A DNA stretch of 64,000 bases from Heterohyrax brucei (GCA_028571685.1 CM053146.1:65195431-65259430); one strand, 5' to 3'. Counted from the first letter of the stretch, positions 39,710 through 52,009 are shown. Translations and numbers: made by a program. Notes: generated from the sequence alone by a model not told the origin.

Positions 39710-41250
39710 TAGCAAACTCTATAACTTCCCATGATGTATCCAAGGCAAACAGGAGCAGTGATAACTGCATTACCTCTCACTGTGCCAGACAAAGCCTCAG
39801 GAGCCTTCTCAATAAGTGTCACTACCACAACCTGTAGTTACAGCTTTCTCTGAAAGACCAGAGATGGTTGGTATTAACTACAGAATGATTTTATACCTGC
39901 TCTAAGCAGAAGCCGAATTTGCTTTCTGCTTATTTTATCTGCCTCAGCTGATATACTGATAACCACTTCTACTATTTCAGCAGACTGTTAGAACAATCTG
40001 GCCCTAAAATTTGATGATAATTTAGCTAACAAGTATCATCTACAAGTAGTGCCATCAGTAGTGATTAAAGAAGCTCTCTTGAAATAATGCTAAACTACAT
40101 TTAAATGAGAATCCTAGAGCAGGTGTTTTTTGTTAGACCGAGTTGTTCATTTGTGTCTGTGGCTTAAAGTTAGCACTGTCTTCAGGGAGTTAAAGTCCAA
40201 GAAACAGAAGAGTTTTACCATCCTTGTGTGTATGTGTTCAACCTGCGTTCAGTACTTGAGCTTGAAAAAGTTTAATTCCTTACAACTTTTGTATGTGCAC
40301 CATCAGTCAAGGCAAGAGTGTGGGAGTGAGAGTCACAAGTGTCCATGAGACCTTACTTCATGGATACACATTAAACTTGGAATTGAATTTTCAACCGTTC
40401 AAGCCAGGTCCGGATTGGGGAATCCAGGTATGTTCTCCCTGGAGCTGCACTCCTCAGGTCTTGCTGAGTTTACTATTTGTATGGTTTGCTTGGTGTTTAG
40501 AATCTCTTTTTGAGATCCAGTCAGTAGAGAACTGTTGTAAATCAGGGAATCTAAGGCAACTCTGTCTTACCATGAATCATTTCCCGACTGTGCTACAGTG
40601 TCACAGTACAAGGAGTGACTAAGGATGACCAGTTATACATCATCGTCATCCTCATATTTTTCGCCACCTCACTTTTGGTTTGATTAGATAAGGAACGCAT
40701 GCTTGGGGCTTTGTCATTGGTGTGGCTGTGAGTCACTGAGCTCATGAAAATGCAAATGAAAAGAATTCAAGAATGTCTAAACAGGAATGTTTACTTAAAC
40801 TTGGGACATATGTCTTAAACTTGTCTTAGAACCCAGCAGCGGTTCAGAGTGAACCTTGGCGCCTAGATGGAAAATAACTACAATAGTGAGCTCAAATGTA
40901 CGTTTGGCTTTAGAAAATGTCTTCCCATGATTTCTGATTCTGCAGAGAGCCTTGGCATTTTACATGTAACCCTTTAGAAATGGCTTTAATATGACAGTAA
41001 CGAATCAAGTAGAAAAGATTCTGAGTTCAGTATTATTCAGACTATTTGATATTTACTCCCTTTGCAAACTGCTTTTTAAAGTAATCATACAAATGACTCC
41101 TTGGTCGACCAGTGCTTACGTTTTCCTTTTCTGATTGGTTTTATTCATACAACTCCAAGACAAAGCAGGACCTCTCAGAGTTATTGCTGATAGAATTGAT
41201 ATGAACATGACTGCAAACATTTGTAAAAAACGGGTTGAATTCATTTGTTT
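39710..41250. other. ITGB6 intron 2, unassigned part
   Basis: No further exon or repeat recognised. Confidence 0.5.
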
Positions 41251-41253
41251 TAC

Positions 41254-41333
41254 CTCCTGAGAGCACCAGGCACAGTGGGGTCCAATGAGTAAGCAGCCTG
41301 CACAGGTCTCTGCACCTCCCACGGCACAGCCAC
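41254..41333 (-). CDS. ITGB6: ITGB6 coding exon 2 (PSI domain, first part)
   Basis: Encodes residues 21-47. The split glycine is completed here, then [14 protein letters not shown]...CAWCSQE follows. This is the start of the cysteine-rich PSI (plexin-semaphorin-integrin) domain that begins every mature integrin beta chain, with cysteines spaced as in the family. The acceptor is CATAG before 41333 and the donor is GGAG|GTAAAA after 41254, leaving phase 0. The 80-nt exon is in frame with exons 1 and 3. Without splice knowledge the frame runs on into intron on both sides, so only the stated interval is coding. The intron to exon 3 is about 3.5 kb and carries a SINE, an L1 3' end and an RTE fragment. 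Confidence 0.96.
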
Positions 41334-42126
41334 CTATGTTTAAACCCAAGAAGATGCAAGGGATTAGGTGCACATTCAAGTATTTCATTTATGAGACCCG
41401 CAGCTCTTCAAGTATTTTAAATAAAACAGTATTAAAGCTTATTTTAGCCTTCAAAGGTCAGTGATAAAAAGTTAACAAGTTCATATAAAAGCTTATAGGT
41501 TACATCATTATATTGAAAATACTTCTATTTTGTGAGCCAAAATTGTATTTCTTTTGTCTCAGAAATGTGAAAGTAGCTAAAATGTTCACAAAGGTTGGAT
41601 CATCATTTGCATTACCTTTCTCAATATCTGCCACTTTTGTTTTTAAAAATTATTTGCACTTATTAAAAACATCTTCCTCCTAATATGCTCTGTAAATCTT
41701 CATGTACAGTAAAATGAAAAAATCACTTTTCTCTTATAGTCTATTGTTATGTTTAAAATAAACCCCTTTTCTTTCTCAAGGTTATCACTTTTAAGCAATG
41801 TCCTTGTCAGACAATAAAAGAGTTAGAAAAGTTTCCAAAATGGCCATCGCAATGTTATTAAGAAGTCCTATTGTGCAGTAATGCTGTTTTAATTCTCCTC
41901 ATTAAAGTTGCTTTACAACCTTTGTATTTATTTACCATAAGCCTAGAGCATTCATTGTGGGAACACCCCTGCATCTGCCTGTAACTTGTTAAAAGGGTTC
42001 ACACAACAGCAAAAGAGCAGTTCAACAGATCAAATAAAAAAATGACTTCTGATTTAGTTCCTGAGCCAAATGACAGGTTTGTCAAGGATACCATGAAGGT
42101 AATATATTGTAGAACTTAAGTCTTAC
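41334..42126. other. ITGB6 intron 1 (between coding exons 1 and 2)
   Basis: A 793-nt intron, GT after 42127 and AG before 41333, no repeat recognised. Confidence 0.8.
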
Positions 42127-42203
42127 CTTGTACGTGAGCATTCCTTCCTAGAAACAGAAAGAACAGGCAAAGCAGTTCAATCCCCATTCGTTTTCACTTC
42201 TCG
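42127..42203 (-). CDS. ITGB6: ITGB6 coding exon 1 (signal peptide)
   Basis: This is the first coding exon of integrin beta-6, the epithelial beta subunit that pairs with alpha-V. The dimer binds RGD ligands, notably the latency peptide of TGF-beta, and activates TGF-beta at the cell surface. The ATG lies at 42187-42185 and the exon encodes 20 residues beginning MGIELLCLFFLFLG, a typical hydrophobic signal peptide, ending ...NAHVQ plus one base of a glycine codon (phase 1). The donor is CAAG|GTAAG after 42127. An AG acceptor preceded by a T-rich tract ends at 42204, leaving 16 nt of 5' UTR in this exon. At least one noncoding exon must therefore lie upstream, at higher coordinates. I recognise the protein from the known beta-6 N-terminus; the start is unambiguous. 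Confidence 0.96.
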
Positions 42204-43560
42204 CTGTGCAGACAGATTAAAAAATGAATTACCTTCAACATTACAAGACCAAAGCCGAACATCATCAAAGTCTCTCTTCCTGGAAGTGTAAAATTTTAAA
42301 TACTACTTACACTACTTTGAAAAGAAACTGGAGATGTAAACAAAAAATGTTTTCATTAGAACTGAAATGAAAACAGAGGCTACCTGCACAGGTAAAGAAG
42401 AAAAGCTATGTTTAAAAGCAACTTCAACATGATTACTTCCTTGTTCTCCTTATAAGGAAGGCAGGTGTACAATCACCAAGAGGTGGAGAAATTCATTCAG
42501 GATAAATTTTTATGTGCACTCTGAGTCTCTCTGCATGCTACAGAAAGTTAATGTCTTTTGTGAAATATTGATCAATGAAATTTCAACAGAGAAACTGAGA
42601 TATGATCTAAAGTTATTTCTAAAATAATTGTAACTTAATGTAAACTGTAAAGGTGTTTAAATAAAACACAGTGGCAGGCAAAATATGCTTAAAAAATGAA
42701 ATGAAAATACCTGAGATTTTTATATTCCATTGTTAAATTCTTCACAGAGAATTAAAATGAACTCTGAAAAATAAGAATCATTATTTTACTCTCAAATTAG
42801 AAGGCAGGCAAGGAAAGCAAACTGCTGTACTCTCTTGTTTTTCAAATTGGATGAAAGATACTTTTCTCTAAGTATCAAGTTCTTAAAAGTGAATTAATAC
42901 TGCCAAGCCAAAGCCAAGTGCCCTCGTAAGCAAATTATGTAAAATACATGAAAATTAAACAAGATCAAAATTAGATTTACAAGCCAGTCTGAAAACACCA
43001 ATGGAAATAGAAATAACGGTGCCTGAGATGCTGAATCCCTCAGGAGAGCAGACATGTTCCCTGTTTGTATTCAGCCCCCGGTCCTAGCTCACCACTTGGC
43101 ATATGAGAAGTAATTTTTGTGAATGAAATATCTCTATTTCAATACATCCTCTCTACATAACTTTGGCTAAATTCAAGAGGCTGATTGCATATTTTTCCTC
43201 AACATATTCAAGCAACAGTTTCGGGGACGTATAGAAATTGTAAACAAGAAAGACTCGAATACTTACTTGGTGACTCACCAAACTGTTTGATCTTGGGTAG
43301 GCATCTCTGTGACTGGGATTATATCTTGGGAGGTTATCCTTTAAAAATATATTCTTAGGCAAGAATATGTGAAACCTATAAAGAGAGGAAAATAATTATA
43401 GACCTCTCAGGCTCCTCAAAAGGCTATGTTCAGTTCTGCGCTCTACTATACATAAAAACATGTGAAGAATCCTGAAGAGGGAAACCAGGATTATTAAAGA
43501 GTTAGAAAATATGCCTTTGGAGGGAAAAAACTAAAGTTATGTGAAATCAGGTGACTTACC
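42204..43560. other. ITGB6: sequence upstream of ITGB6 first coding exon
   Basis: Intron or promoter-proximal DNA. No named repeat, which contrasts with the repeat-rich DNA on both sides. AT-rich with no CpG island. Confidence 0.5.
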
Positions 43561-43640
43561 TTGCAGAGGAAAGTGATCGAGGTGAAATTTATCCAGGTCC
43601 CTGATAGCGCCTCCATTCTTGTGTTCAGCATCAGCTGCTG
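43561..43640 (-). other. ITGB6: candidate noncoding 5' exon of ITGB6
   Basis: The first coding exon starts with an acceptor, so an upstream 5' UTR exon is required. Reading the minus strand upstream, the best donor I see is CAAG|GTAAGTCAC immediately after 43560, a near-perfect U1 match. The exon's own start is not visible and its upper limit here is only the edge of the LTR fragment that begins at 43639. A weaker alternative donor, TTTG|GTGAGT, lies near 43285. The exon could also be much further upstream. This is inference from splice signals only. Confidence 0.3.
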
Positions 43641-43990
43641 TCATGGATTGAACTGTGTCCCCCCAAAAATGTGTAGCAACTTGCCTGGGGTGTGATTCCT
43701 TGTTTCACATAGATGTCCCGTATTCTGTAAATCTTGTCTTTCTGATGTTAATGAGGGAGGACGGAGAGTGGTTGTGTTAAGGCAGCAAGACTCAGTTTAT
43801 AAGACTCAATCTACAAGTGTCAGCTTGGCTAGGCCGTCATTCTCAGTGGTTTGGCAGGTGTGTAATGATGTAGTCACCCTCCATTGGGTGAGATCTGATC
43901 TGGTCATCCTTCACTTTCACATCACATCTGTTTTTGAACAACAACCTGGTCTTTGGAACTAATCAGGTTGGTAAACAAGAAATGGGTATA
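43639..43990 (+). mobile_element. MaLR-type LTR, partial or rearranged
   Basis: tgtcatggattgaactgtgtc, tgtgtagcaacttgcctggg and ctgatgttaatgagg match the 5' half of the LTR at 5918. From about 43805 a second copy of the cttggctaggccgtcattct segment appears. So the element is rearranged or two copies are joined, and the LTR 3' end is missing. Confidence 0.7.
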
Positions 43991-44780
43991 TTCTAGGGTG
44001 GTTGACAGTGGAGTTAGATAGATTCTAAATTAAAATCAAGTAGGTGATAGGGGCTATAAAAATGATAAAGCTGGTTAAAAGGAAAGAGAATGTGAGGGGA
44101 GAGTGTGTTATTTTATTTAGGGTAGTTAGAGATGATTTCAATGATTACTGTATTCCTATGCAAATAATGCACATTACAGATTTTTTTTGCCAACCAGACA
44201 ACCTTCCCCCATGTTATTTTCCCAAGTGCACGATGCATGTTATACATGTGGGCATATTATTTACATAGGTGCATTATTTGTTGAAAAGTATGATGACATC
44301 TGGTAGAGCCCTAGATGCCTTGGGCAATAAAGTAAAGTGCAAAAGCCCTGAGGCAGCTTTCTGCTAGGCGGTGAACAGGACTGCAGTACAGGAATGGAGG
44401 AAAGGGATGGTAGAAAAAGAGGTCAGTTTGGAGGCCGAAGTCAGGTCAAATATATTCTTGACCTTGACTTTTATTCTAAATGTGGTAGAAGGTTACTGGA
44501 GAGTTGAAGCAGGCGGCCATATTATTTAACTTACATTTTAAAAGAATCTCTCTGGCTGCTTTGGAGGTTTTGTGTATGGGACAAAAGAAATTAGGAATTC
44601 ATTGCTGTAGTCTATGACAGAGACAGTGACAATTTAGGTTAGGATGTTGATGATGTAGAATGTAGGCGCCATCAGATAGATTCTGGATATATTTTGAAAG
44701 CAGAATGTGCTGATGGCTTGTATGTGAATATAGAGAGGTTTGGGGATGAGAATCTGAATAAATAACATTATTTGCTGAAG
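43990..44780 (-). repeat. ancient mammalian repeat, family not assigned, interrupted
   Basis: tagggtagttagagatgatttc, then after about 130 bases aaaagccctgaggcagcttt, ttattctaaatgtggtagaa and aatctctctggctgctttgg. This is a familiar pan-mammalian interspersed sequence whose family I cannot name with certainty; strand is nominal. A related piece lies at 63590-63990. Confidence 0.5.
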
Positions 44781-45137
44781 TGGGCTACACTGGGAAAGAA
44801 GCAGACTTTATGTGGAGGATAGAAATCAAGAATATGTTAGGCTTGAGATGCCTACAGGAAAACCAAGTGAAGATACCACATAGATTAGTTAATATATGAA
44901 TCAGGAGATAACAGTGGTGTTGAAATGTAAACGGTAAATTTGGGACCATATGCATGGATGTGTTGTTTAAAGACAGAAGGCTGAACGAGATCCACAAGGT
45001 AGTAAGTACAGATAGGACAGAGTTGTGGTGTATGCCAATATCCAGTGATCAAGAAGGACTGTAGAGGAAGCTAAGGAATACTGAGAAGAAAAAGGAAACT
45101 CATCACCATAGAATCAGTTGCAACCCCTAGTGACCCT

Positions 45138-45312
45138 ATGGAAACCCTGGTGGCATAGTGGTTGAGAGCTATATCTGCTAACCTAAAGGTCAGTAGTTCA
45201 AATTTACTGGGCATTCCTTGGAAACTCTGTGGGGCAGTTCTACTCTGTCCTATAGGGTCACAATGAGTTGGAATCAACTCAATAGCACTGGGTTTATCTT
45301 TTTTTTTTTTTG
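45138..45312 (+). repeat. AfroSINE-type SINE
   Basis: gaaaccctggtggcatagtg ... atcaactcaatagcactggg, T tract after it. Confidence 0.92.
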
Positions 45313-45324
45313 GTTTAGTGACCC

Positions 45325-45483
45325 TATAGGATAGAATGGAACTGCCCTGATACGCTCACCAGGCTGTAAATCTTTATGAAAGCAGACTGTCACATCTTTC
45401 TGCCATGGAGCAGCTGGTGGGTTGCAACTGCAGACCTTTCAATTACCAGCCAAGTGCTTAACCTCTGCATGACCAGGGCTCCT
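45325..45483 (-). repeat. AfroSINE-type SINE, long subtype
   Basis: gtgaccctataggatagaat ... extra block ctgtaaatctttatgaaagc ... cctctgcatgaccagggctc. Inverted relative to the copy at 45138. Confidence 0.9.
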
Positions 45484-45646
45484 TTGTCCAGCTATAGGGA
45501 GTCATATTTGACTTACAGTTAGACAGTGGGATGTAATGGGGTTGTATTTTAAATACAAAAGAAGGAATGACTGTTGAAAATTATTTCTGGAAGAGACAAG
45601 TTATTCCTTAGTTTTTATTTCAATTGATCCATATTTGATTCCTTCC

Positions 45647-45854
45647 TTGGAAACCCTAATGGCTTAATGGTTAAGTGCTACAGATGCTAACCAAAAGTTT
45701 AGCAGCTGAAATCCACCAGCTACTCCTTGGAAACTCCAAGGGGCAGTTCTACTGTATCCTTTAAGGTCACTGGAAACCACTGGCATAATGGTTAAGTGGT
45801 TAAGTTATACTTTGACCAATAGAGTCAGTATCAGTGTGATGGCAGTGGGTTTTT
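45647..45854 (+). repeat. AfroSINE-type SINE carrying the L1 target site
   Basis: ggaaaccctaatggcttaat ... aaggtcactggaaaccactggc (a second, partial head) ... gatggcagtgggttttt. Its tail holds GGGTTTTT (45847-45854), repeated at 55811-55818 on the far side of the large L1. Confidence 0.82.
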
Positions 45855-46860
45855 TTAAAATCATTTTTTATTATAATTCAGTGAAAATGTACAATATCAT
45901 GTAAATTTTCATGCCCCCCCCCCCCAAGTGCAGCTCCCCCTGCTCTCCATGCCTGGCGACAGCACATTCCTCCTCTCCATTCTATACATGTCGTATCCTC
46001 CTAACAATCTCCTATCCCCTGCTCTCCACTCTCTCTCCTGCCTCCTGTAAGAGGTCAGCAGAATGACATCCTGTAGACGCATAAAACCATAAAGTGCACA
46101 CACAATATGGTCACTCCATGTTGCCAAGTCCAATCCATTCCTATCCAAAGAGTTGACCTTCATTATGACTTATGGACAGAGGCAGCATCAGGGCCAGAGG
46201 CTATGCTCCCAGGGGAACCTTGAGGTCCCTGGACCATCAATTGCGGTCTTTTAGTGGAGATCTCAAGGTGCACTCCTTTTTTTTCTCATGTTGCTAATGA
46301 GACTCAACTTTGTAAGCCCCATCACAGCTATTACTGGTGGTGGCCAGGCACCGTCCGGTTCTTCTGGTCACATGTTGATGTAGTCACCCACTCACGGGGT
46401 CTCTCTGTCTTCTGGGTTCTGTTTCCCTGTGTCATTTTGGTCCTTGGTGGTCATCCATTCCTGCTGAGTGAGGACCCTTTGGTGTACCTCAGATGGCAAT
46501 TTGGCAGCATTTAAAACCCCAGACACCACTCATCAATGTGAGGTGCAAAAGATTCCCTTAGCAAAATGCTAGTTATCCCAATTGGCCTTGATGCCCCCTG
46601 ACAGCATGGTCCCCAGTCTCCCACCCCAGCTACTCTGTCCTTCAATACTGGGTTAAGATGGGAGGAGTAATCATGTTATGTTGAAGTCCAGTTAAAAATT
46701 ATCTTCTTTCTAATGTGTGCTGCCACTGATTTCACCCAACCACATTTCTATCAGCTATCTAATCTATAATCTACCCTTGCTCTCCCTCGCTCCCCACCCT
46801 TGCAGCCATCAAAGAGTTTCTTTTTCTATGCATGAGTCTGTTTTTAAGTTCTTATTGTAG
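45855..46860 (-). other. long L1 3' UTR with C12/G12 tract
   Basis: About 1 kb between the ORF2 end and the A-rich tail, including a 12-base C run on the plus strand (45914-45925, G run on the element strand). The block at 46330-46370 (gtggccaggcaccgtccggt) is shared with the L1s at 9.8 and 57.9 kb. The nested plus-strand L1 has only about 280 bases here. Confidence 0.7.
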
Positions 46861-49800
46861 GGATCTCATATAATATTTGTCCTTTTGGCACTGACTACTG
46901 TCACTCAACGTGATGTCCTCAAATTGAAACCAGATTATAAGATGCTTTCTAAAATCATCATTGTTCTTTATCATTGTTTACTGTTCCATTGAGTCTATAT
47001 ACCATAGTTTACCTATCCATTCCTCTGTTTCTGGGGATCTGGGTTGATTCTATCTTTTTGCTGTTGTGGACTGTGCTGCAATAAATATTCATGTGCATGT
47101 ACCTGTTGGTGTAAATGCCCTTGATTCTACAGGATATATTCCAAGCAGTGGAATTATTGGGTCAAATGGTGTATCTATTTCCAGCTTTTTAAGGAAGCAC
47201 CAGATTGCTTTCTAGAGAGGTTGCACCATTTTGCAATCCCACCAACAGTGTAAGAGAGTTCCAATTTCTCTACAGCCTCTCCAGCATTTGTTGTTTTGTG
47301 TTTTCTGGATCATGGCCAACCTTATTGGGGTGAGATCGTATCTCATTGTAGTTTTCATTTTAATTTCTTTAATAGCTAGTGATCATGAACATTTCCACAT
47401 GTGTTTTTTGGCTGCTTGGATCTCCTCTTCAGAGAAGTGTCTGGCCATTTTCTTCAACCATCACTTAATTGGATGATTTGTCTTTTTCTTATTGATATTT
47501 TGTAGTGCCTTATAGATTATAGAGATCAGACGTTGGTCTGGCATATAGTTGCCAGATATTTTTTTCCATTCTTTAGGTGGCCTTTTAATTCTTTTGATAA
47601 ATTCTTTGGATGCACAGAAGTGTTTGATTCTTAGTAGTTCCCATTTGTCTATTTTCTCTTCTGCTGATTAAGCTTTGTTTGTCAGATTTTGAAGTCTGTC
47701 TACAATGTGTATTAGAACTTCCATTGTTGATTTTATTTTTTCTTGGATGAGCTTTATCGTTTTAGATTTGATATGTAGGTCTTTTATCCAGTTTGAGTTG
47801 GTTTTTGTATAAGGTGTGAGATATGGGTCTTGTTTCAATTTATTGCTGATGGATACCCAATTCAGCCAGGATGATTTGTTGAAGAAATTGCTTTTATCCC
47901 AGTTTAAAGTCTTAGGGCCTTTGTCAAATATCAACTGTTCATAGCAGGATGATGTCATCTCTGGGGTCTCAATTCTGTTCCATTGATCTATCTGTCTCTT
48001 TTTGTGCTGTTTTGAAAACAGTGTCAGTGTAATAGGTTCTGAAGTCGGGTAGTGACAGTCTCCCAGTGTGTTCTTCTTTTTCAGTAGTGCTTTACTTATC
48101 TGGAGTTTCTTCCCTTTCCACACAAAATTGACAATTTGTTTCTCCATCTCATTAAGATGTCACAGCAATTTGTGCTGGGATTGCATTATGTAAGTCAATT
48201 GCTTTGGGTAAAATAGACATTTTCACAATGTTAAGTCTTCCTATCCATGAGCAGGGTTTCTCCATTTACATAATTCTCTCTTAGTTTCTTGTACTAAGGT
48301 CTTGTAGTCCTCTTTGTAAAGGTCTGATATTTCTGTGGTTAGATTTATTCCTAGGTGTTTTCTCTTCTTGGGGGCTATAGTAAATGGTATTGATTTCCTC
48401 TTTAATAATCTTATCATTAGTGTAAAGGAATCCTACTGATTTACTTATGTTTATCTTGTACCCTGACACTTTGCTGAACTCTTCTATCAGTTTGAGTAGT
48501 TTACTTATGGATTCTTTAGGATTCTCTGCATATACAGTCATATCATCTGCAAATAGGGAGACTTTAACTTCCTCTTTGCCGATGCAGATGCCTTTTATTT
48601 CTTGGTCTTGTCTAATTGCTCTGGCTAGAACTAGTACAATGTTGAATAGGAGAGGTAAGAGTGGGCATCCTGGTCTAGTTGCCTTTCTCAAGGGGAACTA
48701 TTTCAGTCTCTCTCCATTTGGGATGATACAGGCAGTGGGCTTTGCATAAATGCCCCTTATTGCACTGAGGAATTTGCCTTCTATTCCTATTTTGCTGAGA
48801 GTTTTTAGCATGAATGGGTGTTGGACTTTGTCAAATGCCTTTTCTGCATCAATTGACAAAATCAGGTGATTTTTTTATCTTTTGTGTTATTTATGTGTTT
48901 GATCACATTAATTGTTTTTCTGATACTGAGTCAGCCTTGCATCCCAGTTATGAATCCAACTTGGTCCTGATGAATTATTTTTTTGATATGTTGTTTAATT
49001 CTATTGGCTAGGATTTTGTTGAAGATTTTTGCATCTAGATTCATGAGTGGTATTGCTCTGTAATTTTCCTTTTCTGTGGGCTCTTTCTCTGGATTTTGCT
49101 GGCTTCCTAGAATGAATTTGGGAGTATTCCTCCCCTTTCTATGCTGTGAAATAGTCTCAGTAGTATTGGAGATAACTCTTCTCTAAAAGCTTGGTGGAAT
49201 TCTGCAGTGAAGTCATCCGGGCCAGAGCTTTTTTTGGTTGGTAGTTTTTGGATACTTCTTTAATCTCTTCCTTTGTGATGGGTTTATTAAGTTGTTCTGC
49301 TTCACCTTGTGATAATTTTGGTAGGTGATATAAATCAAGGAATTTGTTCATTTCCTCTAGGTTTTCAAATGTGTTAGATTACAGTCTTTCACAGTATTCT
49401 GTTTTGATATTTTTTATTTCTGTTGGATCTGTTGTGACATCTCCCATCTCACTTCTAATTTGGGTTATTTGTTTCCTTTCCTGTTTTTCTTTAGTAAGTT
49501 GAGCCAATGATTTTAAATTTTGTTGATCTTTTCAAAAAACCAGATTTTGGTCTTTTCAATTTTCTTCTATTCTCTAATTTACTTAGTTCTGCTCTCATCT
49601 TTATTATCTGCTTTCTTCTAGGGCCTGAGGGGTTCCTCTGTTGCTGTCTCTCTACTGTTCAAGCTGTAGGGTTAGTTCTTTGGTTTGGATTCCTTTTTCC
49701 TTCCAGATGTGTGCATTTATAGAAATAAACTGACCCCTGAGCACTGCTTTGGCTGTATCCCTTAGATTCTGGTAAAAAGTGTTTTCCTGTTCATTGGAAT

Positions 49801-50575
49801 CCATAAATTTCTTTATTTCATGCTTGATTTCCTCTATAGCCCATGGCTTTTCGAGTAAGATGTTGTTTAGCTTCCATGAGTTCTAATTTCTATCCTTGTT
49901 TTTTCTGCTACTGATTTCAACTTTTATGGCTTTATGGTCTGAGAAGATGCTTTGCAGTATTTCAATGGTATGGATTTTGTTGAGATTTGCTTTATGTCCT
50001 AACACACGGTCTATTCTGGAAAATGCTCCATGTGCACTTGGAGAAGAAGATGTAGTTGTCTGCTGATGGATAGAAAGTTCTGCATATGTCAATGAGGTCT
50101 AGTTGGTTAATTGTGGCATTAAGATCTTCTGTGTCTTTGTTGAGCTTTTTTCCAGAAGATCTGTTCAATATTGCGACTGGAGTGTTGAAGTCTCCCACTA
50201 TTATTGTGAAGTGATCTATCCCATTTTTGAGTGTAGTCAGTGTTTCTTCAATGTATTTAGATGCTCTAGTATTGTTAAGTCATGCTTATGTACTGAATCT
50301 TTCAGCAATAAATAGTGTCCATCTTTGTCCACGATGGAGGATTTTACATTAAAATCTATTTTATCTGAGATTAGAGTTGCCGCACCTGCTTTTCTTTGTG
50401 TATTGTTAACTTAGTATATATTCTTCCATCCTTTAATTTTCAGTTTGTTCGTATTTGTAAGTCTAAGGTAAGTTTCTTCTATGTAACATATAGACAGGTC
50501 ATGTCTTTTTATCCAAGATGTCACTCACTGTCTCTTTACTGGAGCGTTCAGTCTATTTACATTCAATATAATTAT
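46860..50575 (-). pseudogene. L1 ORF2 relic (endonuclease and reverse transcriptase)
   Basis: Minus-strand pieces in order: endonuclease (VGDFNTPVAILNRSSGKKLN near 50200, then SDHKAIKVEISSR near 49910), the linker (LPKLSQGEAEQLNKPITKEE near 49330), RT with [16 protein letters not shown] (48560s) and [14 protein letters not shown], and the C-terminal part with VNFVWKGKKLQISKALLKKK (48140s). The coding end aligns with YYMRSLQ near 46860. The FADD catalytic motif persists but frames are broken in at least ten places. Confidence 0.85.
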
Positions 50576-51019
50576 TGATTGGTATATGTTTAGTGCTGTC
50601 GTGTTATGTTTATTTTTGTGTTGATGTTTTCTCTGTTGTTATTTTACTATTCTATTCTGGGCTATTCTTTGTGAGTTGATTTTCCACCCTTTCCAGTGTT
50701 GGTTTTGTGGCTGTTGATATTCCTGTATTATGTTTCTTGATTTGATATGTTGCATCTTTATTGTGCTTTGCAGCTATCCCTGTGATATCTTTCAATAATC
50801 TGTGTTTAAACCCAATTTTAACTACTAAAATTCTTACTAATTTCCTCTCCATCTGGAGAGGATTTTTACTACTGTAGTACATACTGCTTTTTAATATGAT
50901 GTTGTCATAGTTTTCATGGTATGATCACTGGTTCATTTCTTTGAATATCATAGCTTTGGTTGAGTTTGGAGTCTTCCCTAACTGAGTATGTTTCTGGATG
51001 TTGCGTCCTGTATTTCTTC

Positions 51020-52009
51020 CCAAAATACAGAGTTAGTGGGTTTGTTCTTCCAAGCCAAGAGCTTCTTTCAGTGTTTCTTGTAGTTTTAGTTTGGTTTCTA
51101 CAAAGTCTCTGAGTTTCTGTTTATCTGTGAATGTCTTAATTTCATTTTCATATTAGAAAGATAATTCTTCAGTATATAATTCTTGGTTGGAAATTTTTCT
51201 TCTTCAAGGCTTTGAATGTGTCATCCCACTGCTTCCCATGCCAGCATCATTTCTGCTGAGAAATCAAACGAAAGCCTACAGGGCTTCCCTCTAACTGTTA
51301 GCTTTGCTTTGAGTCTCATTGCCTTTAAAAGTTTCTGCTTGTGTTTTATTTGTTAAGCTTGGTTATAATATGTCTTGGAGTCTTTCTTTTGGGATCTACA
51401 TTGTGTGGTGTTCGATATGCAACTCAGATGTCTATATTCTCTTCTTTGATAATTTCTGAGAAGTTTTCTGTCAGCAGCTTAGCAACAATATTCTCTGTGT
51501 TTTGGGGTGTCCCTCCCTGTTTAGGAACTCCAATTAATCATAAATTGTTCCTCTTAATAGAATCCCACGTGCTTCTTAATGTTTCTTCATTTTTCTTGTT
51601 TCTTTTTTCTGATTTCTCCTCAGAGTTGCTGGAGTCAGTAGCTTTGGCTTCCAAGTCAGAAGATCTATTTTCCATTTGCTCCATTCTGTTTTCTTGGCTT
51701 TGAATTGAATTTTCTATCTTTTTGATTTTGTTATTGATTTGTTGGATTTCAGAGTACTCATGTTCCATCAGATTGAACAGCTTGCTTAATTTTTCATTTT
51801 CCTCTGCTGCATTTTGTATAATGTCTAGGAGAGCTATCTACATAATCCTTTTGTAGTTGCCCTACGATAGTTTCAGAAAGGCTTCTTTGTCTGGGAAGTT
51901 CTTTGGTTCTTTCTTTGGGGGGGCCTTCTGGAGCCATAGGTGAATTTTTCTTTACATTTCTGTCCAAAGTTTGTTGCTTCTTGGGAATTTGGAGGTTGTT
52001 TTGTTTCAC
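51020..52009 (-). pseudogene. L1 ORF1 relic (RNA-binding chaperone)
   Basis: The minus strand starts MKQNNLQIPKKQQTLDRNVK, then a coiled-coil block with EIQQINNKIKKIENSIQSQE and RMEQMENRSSDLEAKATDS at 51770-51540. Next is the RRM-like part with LLTENFSEIIKEDI and, after stops, KPVGFRLISQQK. Near its end LKLQETLKEALGLEE-like residues are recognisable. ORF1p normally forms a trimer on L1 RNA; this copy has several stops. Confidence 0.82.

Noticed and set aside
51341..51703. 120-codon plus-strand open frame resembling a membrane protein
   Set aside because: Antisense of L1 ORF1; T-rich complement of a coiled-coil reading frame produces leucine/serine-rich translation.
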